A DNA stretch of 64,000 bases, from assembly GCF_036226885.1 (NCBI RefSeq), contig NZ_CP109027.1, forward strand, positions 4,650,001-4,714,000, in the 5' to 3' direction. Positions 7,944-16,885 of the stretch are shown here, one piece after another. Under the pieces are notes generated by a model. It was given only the letters and a program-made list of their open reading frames with translations. It made no database searches and was not told the DNA's origin. The stretch comes from Streptomyces sp. NBC_00663 (GTDB taxonomy: Bacteria; Actinomycetota; Actinomycetes; Streptomycetales; Streptomycetaceae). The position numbers were made by a program, and so were the translations under genes. Position 1 is the stretch's first letter; every line of letters starts with the position of its first letter.

Positions 7944-9659
7944 ATGGCTCGACACCTCATCACCAGCGCCCTTCCGTACATCAACGGGATCAAGCACCTG
8001 GGCAACATGGTGGGGTCCATGCTCCCGGCGGACGTGTACTCCCGGTACCTCCGCCAGCGCGGCCACGACGTCCTCTACATCTGCGCCACCGACGAGCACG
8101 GCACCCCGGCCGAGCTGGCCGCGAAGGAGGCGGGGCTGAGCGTCGCCGAGTTCTGCGCCCAGGCGCACGACGCCCAGAAGGCGGTCTACGACGGCTTCGC
8201 GCTGGCCTTCGACTACTTCGGCCGCAGCTCCAGCGAGCAGAACGTAGAGATCACCCAGCACTTCGCCCGCCGCCTCAACGAGAACGGGTTCATCGAGGAG
8301 CGGGCGATCCGCCAGGTCTACTCGCCCACCGACGGCCGCTTCCTCCCGGACCGCTATGTCGAGGGCACCTGCCCCCACTGCGGCTACGACAAGGCCCGCG
8401 GCGACCAGTGCGAGAACTGCACCCGGGTGCTCGACCCCACCGACCTGATCAACCCGCGCTCCGCGATCTCCGGCTCCACCGACCTGGAGGTCCGCGAGAC
8501 CAAGCACCTCTTCCTCCTCCAGTCGAAGCTCCAGCACGAGGTCGAGGAGTGGGTGTCCCGGCACGAGGCCGAGTGGCCGCAGCTGGCCTCCTCCATCGCC
8601 CGCAAGTGGCTGACCGAGGGCCTGCACGACCGTGCGATCACCCGTGACCTGGACTGGGGCGTCCCCGTCCCCGCCGACACCTGGCCGGAGCTGGCGGCCG
8701 AGGGCAAGGTCTTCTACGTCTGGTTCGACGCCCCGATCGAGTACATCGGCGCGACGAAGGAGTGGTCGGACCTGGACCAGGAGAACCGGGACTGGAAGTC
8801 GTGGTGGTACGAGGCGGACGACGCGGTTCGCTACACGGAATTCATGGCCAAGGACAACGTCCCCTTCCACACGGTCATGTTCCCGGCGACCGAACTCGGC
8901 GTCCGTGAGCCCTGGAAGAAGGTCGACTACGTCAAGGCCTTCAACTGGCTGACGTACTACGGGGGCAAGTTCTCCACCTCCCAGAAGCGGGGTGTCTTCA
9001 CCGACCAGGCCCTGGAGATCCTCCCGGCCGACTACTGGCGCTACTTCCTCATCGCCAACGCCCCGGAGTCGGACGACTCGTCCTTCACCTGGGAGCACTT
9101 CACGGCAACCGTGAACAAGGACCTCGCCGACACCCTCGGCAACTTCGTCAACCGCGTTCTGTCCTTCTCCCGCAAGCGCTTCGGCGACGACGTCCCCGAG
9201 GGCGGCGCCCCGGGCGAGGCGGAGGCGAAGCTCGGCGAGGAGATCGCCCGCCTCCTCGCCGAGTACGAGACCCAGATGGAGGCCCTCCAGTTCCGCAAGG
9301 CCGCGGCGGCGCTGCGCGCCCTGTGGTCGGCCGGCAACTCCTACCTGGAGGAGAAGGCCCCCTGGCTGGAGATCAAGACCGACAAGGACGGCGCCGCGCT
9401 CACCCTGCGCACGGCGATGAACCTGATCCACCTCTACTCGGTGGTCTCGGAGCCCTTCATCCCGGCCACGTCCGCGGCCATGCGCCAGGCCTTCTCCCTC
9501 ACCGACGACACCGCCACCTGGATCACCGAGGCCGAGGCCAAGTCCCTCACCGCGGTCCCGGCCGGCACCCCCTTCACCGTCCCCCCGGTCCTCTTCGCCA
9601 AGCTCACGGACGAGGACCTGGAGACGTACAAGGAGCGCTTCGGCGGCACGGCGGAGTAA
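7944..9659 (+). CDS. metG: Methionyl-tRNA synthetase (housekeeping)
   Basis: A 571-residue class I aminoacyl-tRNA synthetase that charges tRNA-Met. It has the HIGH-box variant HLGN (residues 18-21), the DEHGTPAE segment, a zinc-knuckle CPHCG...CENC, the KMSKS variant KFSTS and the anticodon-domain signature TLGNFVNR. No long C-terminal tRNA-binding extension is present. It should be compared with the MetRS-like protein at 19494-21137, which shares the catalytic core but has lost the GNFVNR-type segment and sits in a biosynthetic operon. The ATG at 7944 gives the standard N-terminus MARHLITSALPYINGIKHLG. Confidence 0.95.
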   Translation: MARHLITSALPYINGIKHLGNMVGSMLPADVYSRYLRQRGHDVLYICATDEHGTPAELAAKEAGLSVAEFCAQAHDAQKAVYDGFALAFDYFGRSSSEQNVEITQHFARRLNENGFIEERAIRQVYSPTDGRFLPDRYVEGTCPHCGYDKARGDQCENCTRVLDPTDLINPRSAISGSTDLEVRETKHLFLLQSKLQHEVEEWVSRHEAEWPQLASSIARKWLTEGLHDRAITRDLDWGVPVPADTWPELAAEGKVFYVWFDAPIEYIGATKEWSDLDQENRDWKSWWYEADDAVRYTEFMAKDNVPFHTVMFPATELGVREPWKKVDYVKAFNWLTYYGGKFSTSQKRGVFTDQALEILPADYWRYFLIANAPESDDSSFTWEHFTATVNKDLADTLGNFVNRVLSFSRKRFGDDVPEGGAPGEAEAKLGEEIARLLAEYETQMEALQFRKAAAALRALWSAGNSYLEEKAPWLEIKTDKDGAALTLRTAMNLIHLYSVVSEPFIPATSAAMRQAFSLTDDTATWITEAEAKSLTAVPAGTPFTVPPVLFAKLTDEDLETYKERFGGTAE

Positions 9660-9674
9660 CTGAGGGGCGGGGGC

Positions 9675-10490
9675 GTGCTGAAGATCTTCCTGTGCCATTC
9701 CTCGGGTGACAAACCCGATGTTCGTCTACTGCGGGCAAGGCTGCAGTCCGAGGGGTTCGAGCCCTGGCTGGATGAGGAGGAGATCCTCCCCGGCCAGGAC
9801 TGGGACAGAGAGATCCGCCGGGCCATTCAGGCGGCGGACCTGATCCTGGTGTGTCTCTCGAAGGACTCGGTGACCAAGGCCGGGTACGTGCAGAAGGAGA
9901 TCAGGCTCGCCCTCGACGAGGCCGATTACCAGCCGGACGGGACCGTCTACGTCATACCCGCGCGCCTGGAGAACTGCGAGGTTCCCGAGCGGCTGCGGCG
10001 CTGGCAGTGGGTGGATCTGTTCGCCGACGACGGTTACGGCAGGCTGCTGCGGTCGTTGCGCAGCAGCGCCGGCCTGCCGGAACGGCGCGGGACGGCGCCG
10101 CCGACCGTGTCCGAGGTCCCCGCGCCGGGTGGCGGCTACGCCGGAGCGATCCGTGTCGACGGCTTCTACCAGCGCCCGGACACCGGCTCCACCAACTACC
10201 TCCGGTTCTATACCGACGGCACCGTGGTCAGCGTGTCGAGCACCGGCACCGCCGAACAGATCGCGGGATGGTTCACCCGCGAGCACCCGGGTCTGGGCCA
10301 GGGCCCGTGCGAGGTCAACGGGGACCAGATCGGGTTCACCACCACGGCCCCCTATGGACGTATCACCTATACCGGGACCATCGGAGCCACGGGTGAAGAG
10401 TTGCATCTACACAGCCACAGTCACATCAACGGCCACGAGTCCTACAGCGTGTACCGCTTCACGCACGTCCCCGGGGTCCACGGAGACTGA
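9675..10490 (+). CDS. TIR-domain protein with a beta-rich C-terminal domain
   Basis: A 271-residue protein with a GTG start 15 bp after metG. Residues 1-135 form a TIR domain: KIFLCHSSGDKPDVRLL, then GFEPWLDEEEILPGQDW, then LILVCLSKDSVTKAGYVQKE. Glu75 is at the position of the catalytic Glu of TIR NAD-cleaving enzymes. A Pro-rich linker leads to a C-terminal domain (about 155-265) with the pattern GFYQRP...YLRFYTDGTVVSVSSTGT, which looks like an all-beta ligand-sensing fold. TIR plus sensor architecture occurs in bacterial immunity and stress signalling; that role is inferred, and no phage-defence partner gene is adjacent. Confidence 0.75.
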   Translation: MLKIFLCHSSGDKPDVRLLRARLQSEGFEPWLDEEEILPGQDWDREIRRAIQAADLILVCLSKDSVTKAGYVQKEIRLALDEADYQPDGTVYVIPARLENCEVPERLRRWQWVDLFADDGYGRLLRSLRSSAGLPERRGTAPPTVSEVPAPGGGYAGAIRVDGFYQRPDTGSTNYLRFYTDGTVVSVSSTGTAEQIAGWFTREHPGLGQGPCEVNGDQIGFTTTAPYGRITYTGTIGATGEELHLHSHSHINGHESYSVYRFTHVPGVHGD

Positions 10491-10504
10491 CGACCGCAGC
10501 GAAA

Positions 10505-10531
10505 GGGCCCGGGACCACAAGTCCCAGGCCC
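10505..10531. terminator. Bidirectional hairpin between the TIR gene and pectate lyase
   Basis: GGGCCCGGGAC and GTCCCAGGCCC form an 11-bp stem with one C-A mismatch and a 5-nt loop, between two convergent stops. Confidence 0.6.
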
Positions 10532-10537
10532 TCGGTC

Positions 10538-11899
10538 TTACTTGAGGACGCCCGCACCCGCCGAGGACCCCAACGAGGTCGGCAGTTTGTTCACCGCAGC
10601 CCCCGACTCCAGCCCCGCCGTCAGCGTCGGCGTCCAGTTCACCGTCGTCTTCAGGTCCTTCGACGACGCGGCGTTGTAGGCGGCGACCAGGTCGGTCACC
10701 GTGCCGTTGACCAGGTTGCCCGAGCCCTTGATCGAGCCGGTGCCGTCGCCGCTCAGCAGCTTGGCGACCTTCACCGAGGTCGGCACCTTCCAGTAGTTGT
10801 TCTCCGCCACGACCTGGGCCTTCGCCCGCGAGTTGATGCTGTACTGCACCGCGTAGCCGTTCAGCGGCGAGACGTCGTAGTAGTTGTTGTAGATGTGGAT
10901 CTGGCCGACCCGGGAGAGCGGGGCGCGCTGGACGATGCCCTTGTAGACGTTGTGGTGGAGGGTGACGCGCAGCTTGCCGGCCGGCTCGCTGTCGCTGCTG
11001 CCGATCAGGGTCGTCTTGTCGTGGTTGGAGAAGACGTTGCGGGAGATCGTCACCAGGTCCGAGCTCTTCGTGACGTCCAGCTCGCCGTCGTGGATCTGGT
11101 ACTCGCGGCCGTAGTACTTGGGGTTCGCCGAGTCCAGGTGCGGGGTGTCGGTGAACGTGTTGTGGTCGGCCCAGACATGGGTCGCACCGCGCAGGGTCAC
11201 CGCGTCGTAGTTGGAGTTCCAGTTGCCGTCGTCACCGTCGGTCGGGTCCCACTGCGGGAAGCAGTCCTCGGTGGCGGCGAAGGTGAGGTTGCGGACGATG
11301 ACGTTGTCGACGTTCTGGATCTGGAGCATGGCGCCGGTCAGACCGGGGTTCGAGCCCGGGACGCCGACGATCGTCGTGTTCGCCGGGACCTTGAGGACGA
11401 TGTTCTTCGCCTGCTTGGTCTGCGCGGCGGCGCGGGCCTTCTCCTGGGTGCCGGAGGGGAGCTTCGAGCGGCCGTACGTCGACGGGTCGTACGCCTTGAG
11501 GTACGAGGTCAGCGAGTAACCCGTGCCCGACGCGTAGTCGGCGCAGGACAGCTTCTTGCCGGTGTCGTCGGTGTTGGCGTCGATGGTGCCCTTGACCTTG
11601 ATGATCCGCGGGGTGGTGTCCGTCGCCGAACCCAGCGCCTTCACGAGCTGGGCGCGGGTGGAGACGGTGAAGGTGTGGGCGGAGTCGGCCTTCGAGCCGC
11701 CGGTCGTGCCGGTGCCGGAGGACGCCCAGCCGTCCTTCGCGGCGAGCGTCTGGTGGTACAGGTCGGCGGCGGCAGTGGTGGTTCCGGCGTTCGCGTTCAG
11801 CACGACGACACCGGCGCCGACGCCCGCGGCAACGGCGGCGGCGGTGACGACGAGGGTGCGGCGCTTGCGCAGGGAACGGCGGTGGGAAGGAGCAACCAC
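10538..11899 (-). CDS. Secreted pectate lyase (PL1 family)
   Basis: A 453-residue extracellular polysaccharide lyase that cleaves polygalacturonate by beta-elimination. The GTG at 11899 has a good SD (AAGGA, 8 nt) and begins just before a basic N-region (SHRRSLRKRRT) and hydrophobic signal segment. The parallel beta-helix core carries family motifs: NTTIVGV, NVIVRNLTF, a Ca-binding region WNSNYDAVTL with HVWADHNTF, DGELDVTKSSDLVTISRNVF and HHNVYKGIVQRAP (the R-x-P region). Length is normal for the family. The role is plant cell-wall degradation; it is divergent from a short hypothetical gene. Confidence 0.9.
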   Translation of the reverse strand: MVAPSHRRSLRKRRTLVVTAAAVAAGVGAGVVVLNANAGTTTAAADLYHQTLAAKDGWASSGTGTTGGSKADSAHTFTVSTRAQLVKALGSATDTTPRIIKVKGTIDANTDDTGKKLSCADYASGTGYSLTSYLKAYDPSTYGRSKLPSGTQEKARAAAQTKQAKNIVLKVPANTTIVGVPGSNPGLTGAMLQIQNVDNVIVRNLTFAATEDCFPQWDPTDGDDGNWNSNYDAVTLRGATHVWADHNTFTDTPHLDSANPKYYGREYQIHDGELDVTKSSDLVTISRNVFSNHDKTTLIGSSDSEPAGKLRVTLHHNVYKGIVQRAPLSRVGQIHIYNNYYDVSPLNGYAVQYSINSRAKAQVVAENNYWKVPTSVKVAKLLSGDGTGSIKGSGNLVNGTVTDLVAAYNAASSKDLKTTVNWTPTLTAGLESGAAVNKLPTSLGSSAGAGVLK

Positions 11900-12035
11900 G
11901 GGTGAGTCCTTACGTACTTGGGGGGTACTTCCGACTGTTCTGTGGTCGTGGAGATCCAAAAGGTTGCCGTAAAACTTTGCGACGTTCGGTGATCAAGTTG
12001 TGGGCAGGGGGCGGAACTTGCCAGGAAACATACGT

Positions 12036-12512
12036 ATGGTTTGCGCCATGGCAGTACCTGGGATCATCCCGATCGCCTACGAGCCGCACGGCCGTACCGA
12101 GGCCATCGGGCTTTACGCGGAGGGGCAGTTCCTGGGGTCGGTCACCTACGCCTTCCCCAAGGGCTTCCGGCCCGACGACGGCTGGGAGGAGCAGAAGCGC
12201 CTCTACTCCGTGCTGCACACCTTCGACGCCGAGGGCGGTTACCGCGACTCGGAGATCTGGTGTGCCGGGACCTGGGCCGAACAGCAGCGGGACGCCTCCG
12301 TGCTGGCGCGCGCCCGCGCCCATCTGGCGACCCGGCTGCGGAGCCTGCCCCGGCGGACCTACACCGACATCGCGATACGCCCCTTCGAACTCGTCCTGGA
12401 CGGCGTGCTGTTCGGGCTCGTCACCGGGGAGGAGGACGGGGAGGGGTGGGCCGAGCTGTATCCCGACCGGCTGGGCTTCGGGGCGCCCTGGGACGGGAGT
12501 TACGACGCGTGA
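12036..12512 (+). CDS. Conserved hypothetical protein of about 158 residues
   Basis: I do not recognise a named family. The protein is mixed alpha/beta without signal or membrane segment, and has a run of aromatic/acidic motifs (EPHGRTEAIGLYAEGQFLGS, FPKGFRPDDGW, GWAELYPDRLGFGAPWDGSY). The ATG at 12036 is chosen because AGGAAA lies 7 nt upstream; the ATG at 12048 is also possible but has no SD at suitable distance. It is divergent from the pectate lyase gene across a 136-bp promoter region. Confidence 0.6.
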   Translation: MVCAMAVPGIIPIAYEPHGRTEAIGLYAEGQFLGSVTYAFPKGFRPDDGWEEQKRLYSVLHTFDAEGGYRDSEIWCAGTWAEQQRDASVLARARAHLATRLRSLPRRTYTDIAIRPFELVLDGVLFGLVTGEEDGEGWAELYPDRLGFGAPWDGSYDA

Positions 12513-12598
12513 CGATCACTGTTTCTTCACATGTTCTAGGCAGGGACCCCGGCGACGCGCTATACATGCCCGAAGATCACTAGTGGGGGGTTTCATCC

Positions 12599-12964
12599 AT
12601 GGCGCTTTTCGGCAACGCGCACACCATCGACCCGGGCCAGGCGGCCTCGGACTTCGCCAAGCTGCTGGGCGCGGGTGAGGGCGTGCAGGCGGCGTACCAG
12701 CTGGTGCGCGACGTCATCATGTTCACCGACCGCCGGCTGATCCTGGTCGACAAGCAGGGCATCACCGGCAAGAAGGTCGAGTACCACTCCGTGCCGTACC
12801 GCAGCATCACGCACTTCGCGGTGGAGACGGCCGGCACCTTCGACCTCGACGCCGAGCTGAAGATCTGGGTCTCGGGCCAGTCGGTGCCGATCCAGAAGAC
12901 GTTCACCAAGGGCGTCGACATCTACGAGGTGCAGGCGATCCTCACGCAGTACGTCGCGCGCTGA
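12599..12964 (+). CDS. Bacterial PH-domain protein
   Basis: A 121-residue single-domain protein of the bacterial pleckstrin-homology type. It shows the pattern MFTDRRLILVDKQGITGKKV, YHSVPYRSITHFAVE, GTFDLDAELKIWV, ending in an amphipathic helix (IYEVQAILTQYV). Such proteins form cytoplasmic oligomeric beta-barrels of unknown role, sometimes linked to the cell envelope. The start is preceded by GGGGGG. A perfect terminator hairpin follows. Confidence 0.82.
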   Translation: MALFGNAHTIDPGQAASDFAKLLGAGEGVQAAYQLVRDVIMFTDRRLILVDKQGITGKKVEYHSVPYRSITHFAVETAGTFDLDAELKIWVSGQSVPIQKTFTKGVDIYEVQAILTQYVAR

Positions 12965-12983
12965 CCTGCGGCCCACGCGTCCC

Positions 12984-13013
12984 GACGCCCCCGAAGCCTT
13001 CTTCGGGGGCGTC
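12984..13013 (+). terminator. Terminator of the PH-domain gene
   Basis: GACGCCCCCGAAG and CTTCGGGGGCGTC form a perfect 13-bp stem with a 4-nt loop, 20 bp after the stop. Confidence 0.75.
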
Positions 13014-13124
13014 CGCATGTACCCGTGAGGTCGCGCCGGGGGCCCCGAGGCGACTTTAAGAAGTCTTGGTAATATCCGGCCACTTGTGCGAGGGCAGGGG
13101 CTCTCGCAGGGGAGGGAACCTCAC

Positions 13125-16100
13125 GTGGGCAGACACGCCCTGAGACGGGGCGGTCTCGCCGCTGCCGTCTCCTCACTCGCGGTCGCCGTCGCGGCCGCAT
13201 CCGTGGTCGTCCTGTCGGAGGGCGGCGATTCCGCGGAGGCGGCCGAGGCCGCCGGCACCACCACGGTCACCCTGACCGACCCCAGCAGCACCACACCGCG
13301 CACCGACCGCCCGTACGTCGACGGCGACACCGGCTTCCTGCACCGGCAGACCGGCCGGGACGGGCTGCTGTGGACCGACTTCGCGACCGGTGCGACGGTC
13401 ACGGTCGCGAACGCCGACGGCGTCTACACACCGGGCACCGGCTGCACCGTCATCGGCTCGGAGTGCCGTACGGCCTGGTACGGCGTGGACGCCGACCTCG
13501 TCGCCCTGCCGGCCACGGCGAACGACGCGTACGCCACCCTCTGGGACCCGGCGACGGCCACCTCGAAGAAGGTCAGCTGGAACGGCTCGCTCCAGAACGG
13601 CCAGGGCTACTACCGGGCGCTGGCCGGGGACACGATCGTCACCACCAACTCCCTGATCGACCGGGTCGACGGCGAGTGGCGCACCCGCAAGGTCACCGGG
13701 GACGCGGTGAACATCCAGTCCGAGGGCGTCCTCGCGGCCGACGCCTCCGGGCTGCTCGTGCAGAACAGCACCTACGGCGCGCTCCACTACGTCGACCTCG
13801 CGTCGGCCGTGAGCACCCAGGCCTTCGAGAGCGGCACCAGCGACGCGACGTACCTGATGAGCGCGGACCGTGTCGGCTGGTACTACAACGGCACCGCCGA
13901 ACTGCACCTGAAGTCCCGCACCGACCTCACCGCCGACGAGCAGGTCATCACGCTGCCCGCCCATCCCGGCGCCCTCGACGGCGACCCGGTCCTGGTCGGC
14001 GACTGGCTGCTGCTGCCGCTGTCCTCCAGCGCGCTCGGCGCCAAGCTGATCGCGGTGAACATCACCGACCCCACCCAGCAGCGGACGCTGCTGGAGAGCG
14101 CCGGCGCGTACACGCTGGCCGCCGGTGACGGCACCGCACTGGTCAGCGGCGGCACCGACGCCACCGACTGGTGGGTGCGGCGGGTGAGCCTGGCCGAGGA
14201 CGGCACACCCGCACTGGCGAAGGTGTCCCAGGCCCCGGCGCTGGAGAACGCCAAGACCGGCATCGCGCTCAGCCGCGGCAGTCTGCGCGTCGCCGAGTCC
14301 GACCGCACGACGTCCGTGCGCGAGCTCTCCACCAACGGCTCCACCGCGCTGAAGGCGTACGACGCGACCGCCGACGCCTCCTACAACTCCATGGCCGTCT
14401 GCCCGTACGCCGACACCAGCTGCGCGGCGCTGTGGGGGAACGTCGACGGCGAGGACGTCTACCTCGACACCAACGGCGGCACCGACGAGGGCGAGAGCCT
14501 GGGCGACGACCGGCTGGTCGCGATCGGCGGCCACGAACTGGACTTCGGCGGCCGGGACGGCGCGATCGTGGACGTCTCCGACGGCTACGCCGTCTACAAC
14601 TCCGGCGGTACGTCGCCGGTGCAGTACGTCGGCGAGTTCGGCCAGGGCGAGAGGCTGAGGCGGTCCGTGCGGGCCGCCGCCCTGAACGGCTCCACGCTGT
14701 GGAGCGCCACCACCACCGCCGGCAGGCTCACCTCGTACAGCATCCCGCTGGCGAAGACGCTCTCCACGGTGACCGTGCCGGGCCTGGCCTGCGTGCCAAG
14801 CGAGCTCCAGGCGGCGGGCCGCTGGGTGTACTGGGCGTGCGGCACGGACTCGGCGGGCGTGTACGACACGAAGGCCGGTACGACGACCGCGGTCACCCCC
14901 GGTGACGTGCTCCTCGGCGACGGCTTCACGGTCCGCCACGACCACGCCGCGGGCACCCTGGTCCTTACCGAGGCGGCCACCGGCACCACCCGCACGGTCG
15001 CCTCCGGCCTGCCCGACGACGGCCTTTCCGCGGACCGGCGCTACCGCTGGACGGTCGACGAGTACGCGGGCCTGGTGGCCTGGTTCGACGAGTACGAGCG
15101 CACCCATGTCGCCACCGCGGGCGTCACCCCGTCCGCGCTGACGGCCTTCGAGACGCAGGCGAGCAGCTATGTGGCCACCGGCACGAAGTTCGAGGGACGG
15201 TGGCTGCTGTCCCGCCCGGTGAGCTCCTGGTCCGTGACCTTCACCTCCGTCCAGAGCGGCGCGAAGGGCAAGGTCACCACCTCCGTCAAGGGCGCCGGGG
15301 CCAAGGCATGGGTGACAACGGACTGGTACGGCACCACGGTGACCGGGGACCGTTTCCCCAACGGCGCCTTCACCTGGACCCTGAAGGGGACCGCCCTCGG
15401 CACCTCGACGGAGGTCACGGCGGCCACCGGCAAGGGCTTCCTTCAGAACGGCGCGGCGGTCCGCCGCGACTTCGTCAGCCCCGACGGCCCCGACGGCCGC
15501 GGCGATCTGCTCACCCTCAACTCCTCCGGCGGCCTGACCTTCCAGTCCGGCACCGGCACCGGCACGTTCGGCGACAAGTACACGGGCACCGGCTGGGCCA
15601 CCTCCGTCAAGGCGATCCCGTTCGGCGACCTGAGCGGCGACCGCTGCAACGACGTTCTGGTCCGCTACAGCTCCGGCGCCCTGCGTCTGTACAAGCCGGG
15701 CTGCGGCAAGGCGGTCAAGCCGTCGACGTCGTACACGACGCTGGCGAGCAGCGGCTGGACCCAGTACGACGTCCTGACCTCGCCCGGCGACATCAGCGGT
15801 GACGGCCGCCCGGACCTGATCGCCCGCAACTCCGCCACCGGCACGGTCTACCTCTACAAGGGCACCAGCACCGGCAAGCTGTCGTCGCGCGTGAAGCTCT
15901 ACGACAACTGGAAGGGCTACAAGAAGATCGTCGGCGCCGGTGACCTCAACGGTGACGGCATCGGCGACCTCCTCGCCCAGGACAAGTCCAACATCCTCTA
16001 CCGCTACGACGGCAAGGGCGACGGCACGTTCAAGTCCCGGGTGAAGCTGTTCTCCGACTGGGGCGGCTCGTACAACGTCGTGGTCGGCGTCGGGGACATC

Positions 16101-16238
16101 ACCGACGACGGCAGGGCCGACATCGTGTCGCGCGACACCAGCGGCAACCTGTACCGCAACAGCGGTGACGGCAAGGGGTCGTTCGGGGCGCGGACGAAGA
16201 TCGCGACCGGCTTCGGCGGGTACAGGTCGCTGTCCTAG
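13125..16238 (+). CDS. Large secreted FG-GAP/VCBS-repeat protein
   Basis: The protein has 1,037 residues from a GTG at 13125 (SD GGAGGG, 9 nt), which places a Sec signal peptide (LRRGGLAAAVSSLAVAVAAA) at the N-terminus. Residues about 50-700 look like a beta-propeller-type region of tryptophan/aspartate-rich repeats, followed by an Ig-like segment. The last about 230 residues hold four or five FG-GAP repeats with Ca-binding loops (GDLSGDRCNDVL, GDISGDGRPDLI, GDLNGDGIGDLL, GDITDDGRADIV). An extracellular binding or adhesion role is inferred; no catalytic motif is seen. A strong terminator follows. Confidence 0.8.
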   Translation: MGRHALRRGGLAAAVSSLAVAVAAASVVVLSEGGDSAEAAEAAGTTTVTLTDPSSTTPRTDRPYVDGDTGFLHRQTGRDGLLWTDFATGATVTVANADGVYTPGTGCTVIGSECRTAWYGVDADLVALPATANDAYATLWDPATATSKKVSWNGSLQNGQGYYRALAGDTIVTTNSLIDRVDGEWRTRKVTGDAVNIQSEGVLAADASGLLVQNSTYGALHYVDLASAVSTQAFESGTSDATYLMSADRVGWYYNGTAELHLKSRTDLTADEQVITLPAHPGALDGDPVLVGDWLLLPLSSSALGAKLIAVNITDPTQQRTLLESAGAYTLAAGDGTALVSGGTDATDWWVRRVSLAEDGTPALAKVSQAPALENAKTGIALSRGSLRVAESDRTTSVRELSTNGSTALKAYDATADASYNSMAVCPYADTSCAALWGNVDGEDVYLDTNGGTDEGESLGDDRLVAIGGHELDFGGRDGAIVDVSDGYAVYNSGGTSPVQYVGEFGQGERLRRSVRAAALNGSTLWSATTTAGRLTSYSIPLAKTLSTVTVPGLACVPSELQAAGRWVYWACGTDSAGVYDTKAGTTTAVTPGDVLLGDGFTVRHDHAAGTLVLTEAATGTTRTVASGLPDDGLSADRRYRWTVDEYAGLVAWFDEYERTHVATAGVTPSALTAFETQASSYVATGTKFEGRWLLSRPVSSWSVTFTSVQSGAKGKVTTSVKGAGAKAWVTTDWYGTTVTGDRFPNGAFTWTLKGTALGTSTEVTAATGKGFLQNGAAVRRDFVSPDGPDGRGDLLTLNSSGGLTFQSGTGTGTFGDKYTGTGWATSVKAIPFGDLSGDRCNDVLVRYSSGALRLYKPGCGKAVKPSTSYTTLASSGWTQYDVLTSPGDISGDGRPDLIARNSATGTVYLYKGTSTGKLSSRVKLYDNWKGYKKIVGAGDLNGDGIGDLLAQDKSNILYRYDGKGDGTFKSRVKLFSDWGGSYNVVVGVGDITDDGRADIVSRDTSGNLYRNSGDGKGSFGARTKIATGFGGYRSLS

Positions 16239-16275
16239 CCGCTGTTCCGGAAGACGAATTACGGGTGAACAGCCG

Positions 16276-16312
16276 AAGGGGCCCGGAACCGTGTGGCGGT
16301 TCCGGGCCCCTT
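16276..16312. terminator. Perfect 15-bp hairpin terminator
   Basis: AAGGGGCCCGGAACC and GGTTCCGGGCCCCTT with a 7-nt loop, between the FG-GAP gene and the convergent small-peptide gene. It suits both directions. Confidence 0.8.
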
Positions 16313-16332
16313 CTGTGTGGTGCCGGTGTGGA

Positions 16333-16470
16333 CTAGGACCAGCCCGGGTCGGTGACCGTCGCGGTCGCCACGGTGGCCGTCTGCGCGTCGGCGCCGGAGT
16401 CGCTCGCACCGAGGACGGCGATCAGGGCGGCGGCGGTGACGGCGACGATCGTGGCGAGCATGCGGCGCAT
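16333..16470 (-). CDS. Small secreted peptide, 45 residues
   Basis: A short frame from ATG 16470 to TAG, preceded by GGGGGAA at 6 nt. The product starts MRRMLATIVAVTAAALIAVL, a compact signal-peptide-like segment, then GASDSGADAQ and a Thr/Val/Ala-rich tail ending TDPGWS. Codon positions show strong third-position GC, and the SD is good. No family is recognised; comparable tiny secreted peptides with a DPGW end occur in Streptomyces genomes as far as I recall. It is convergent with the FG-GAP gene across a shared terminator. Confidence 0.6.
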   Translation of the reverse strand: MRRMLATIVAVTAAALIAVLGASDSGADAQTATVATATVTDPGWS

Positions 16471-16885
16471 TTGGTTCCCCCAAGTAGTGGTGTTTTAGCG
16501 GGAGTTGGGCCGTTCCGGGCGGTTCGGCGTGACTCCATAGTGGGGTTCGAGTGATCCTCGAGTCGCGTGTTTTCCGTGGCACGAAACGATCTGGCACATG
16601 TGTGCCAGCGGGCGGTCCTGACGGCCCGACGCGTGAACACGGGATCTTCACACCTTCCAGGGGTGATCTTGGTGAACCGCCACGAGCATGATCACGTCAT
16701 GCTGCTGACCTGCGCGTCCGCTCCCTGGACAGGCTTGTGGTGGGACCCCGTGGAGCGGCACAATCCCTCCGCATGACTTGACCCACGGAGTGGCCGCGCC
16801 GGGGCTGGGACGAGCCCGTTCCCCATGTGCCGCCAGCGTTGTCGGGACCCGCTGTCCCTCCGTGACACGAAGCTGGGGGGCTTGC
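16471..16885. promoter_or_regulatory. 415-bp intergenic region upstream of the cluster regulator
   Basis: No convincing gene is seen here; short frames lack SD and codon bias. It contains the tandem TGGCAC operator-like element (16577-16607) about 280 bp upstream of the regulator start, and presumably the promoters of the regulator (rightward) and of the small peptide (leftward). Confidence 0.5.
16577..16607. promoter_or_regulatory. Tandem TGGCAC element (putative cluster operator)
   Basis: TGGCAC at 16577 and TGGCAC at 16592 are exactly 15 bp apart. The second is half of a perfect dyad TGGCAC-ATGT-GTGCCA (16592-16607). Two elements with the same 15-bp spacing occur in the divergent biosynthetic promoter at 31.7 kb. 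A site for the adjacent regulator is inferred. Confidence 0.5.

Noticed and set aside
7878..9698. Long antisense frame opposite metG (606 codons)
   Set aside because: Product is a Gly/Val/Arg/Leu-rich GC-shadow composition without SD or domain signature; metG on the other strand is certain.
16567..16776. Short plus-strand frame in the gap before the regulator
   Set aside because: No SD, no codon bias, and it spans the operator-like dyad; likely chance.
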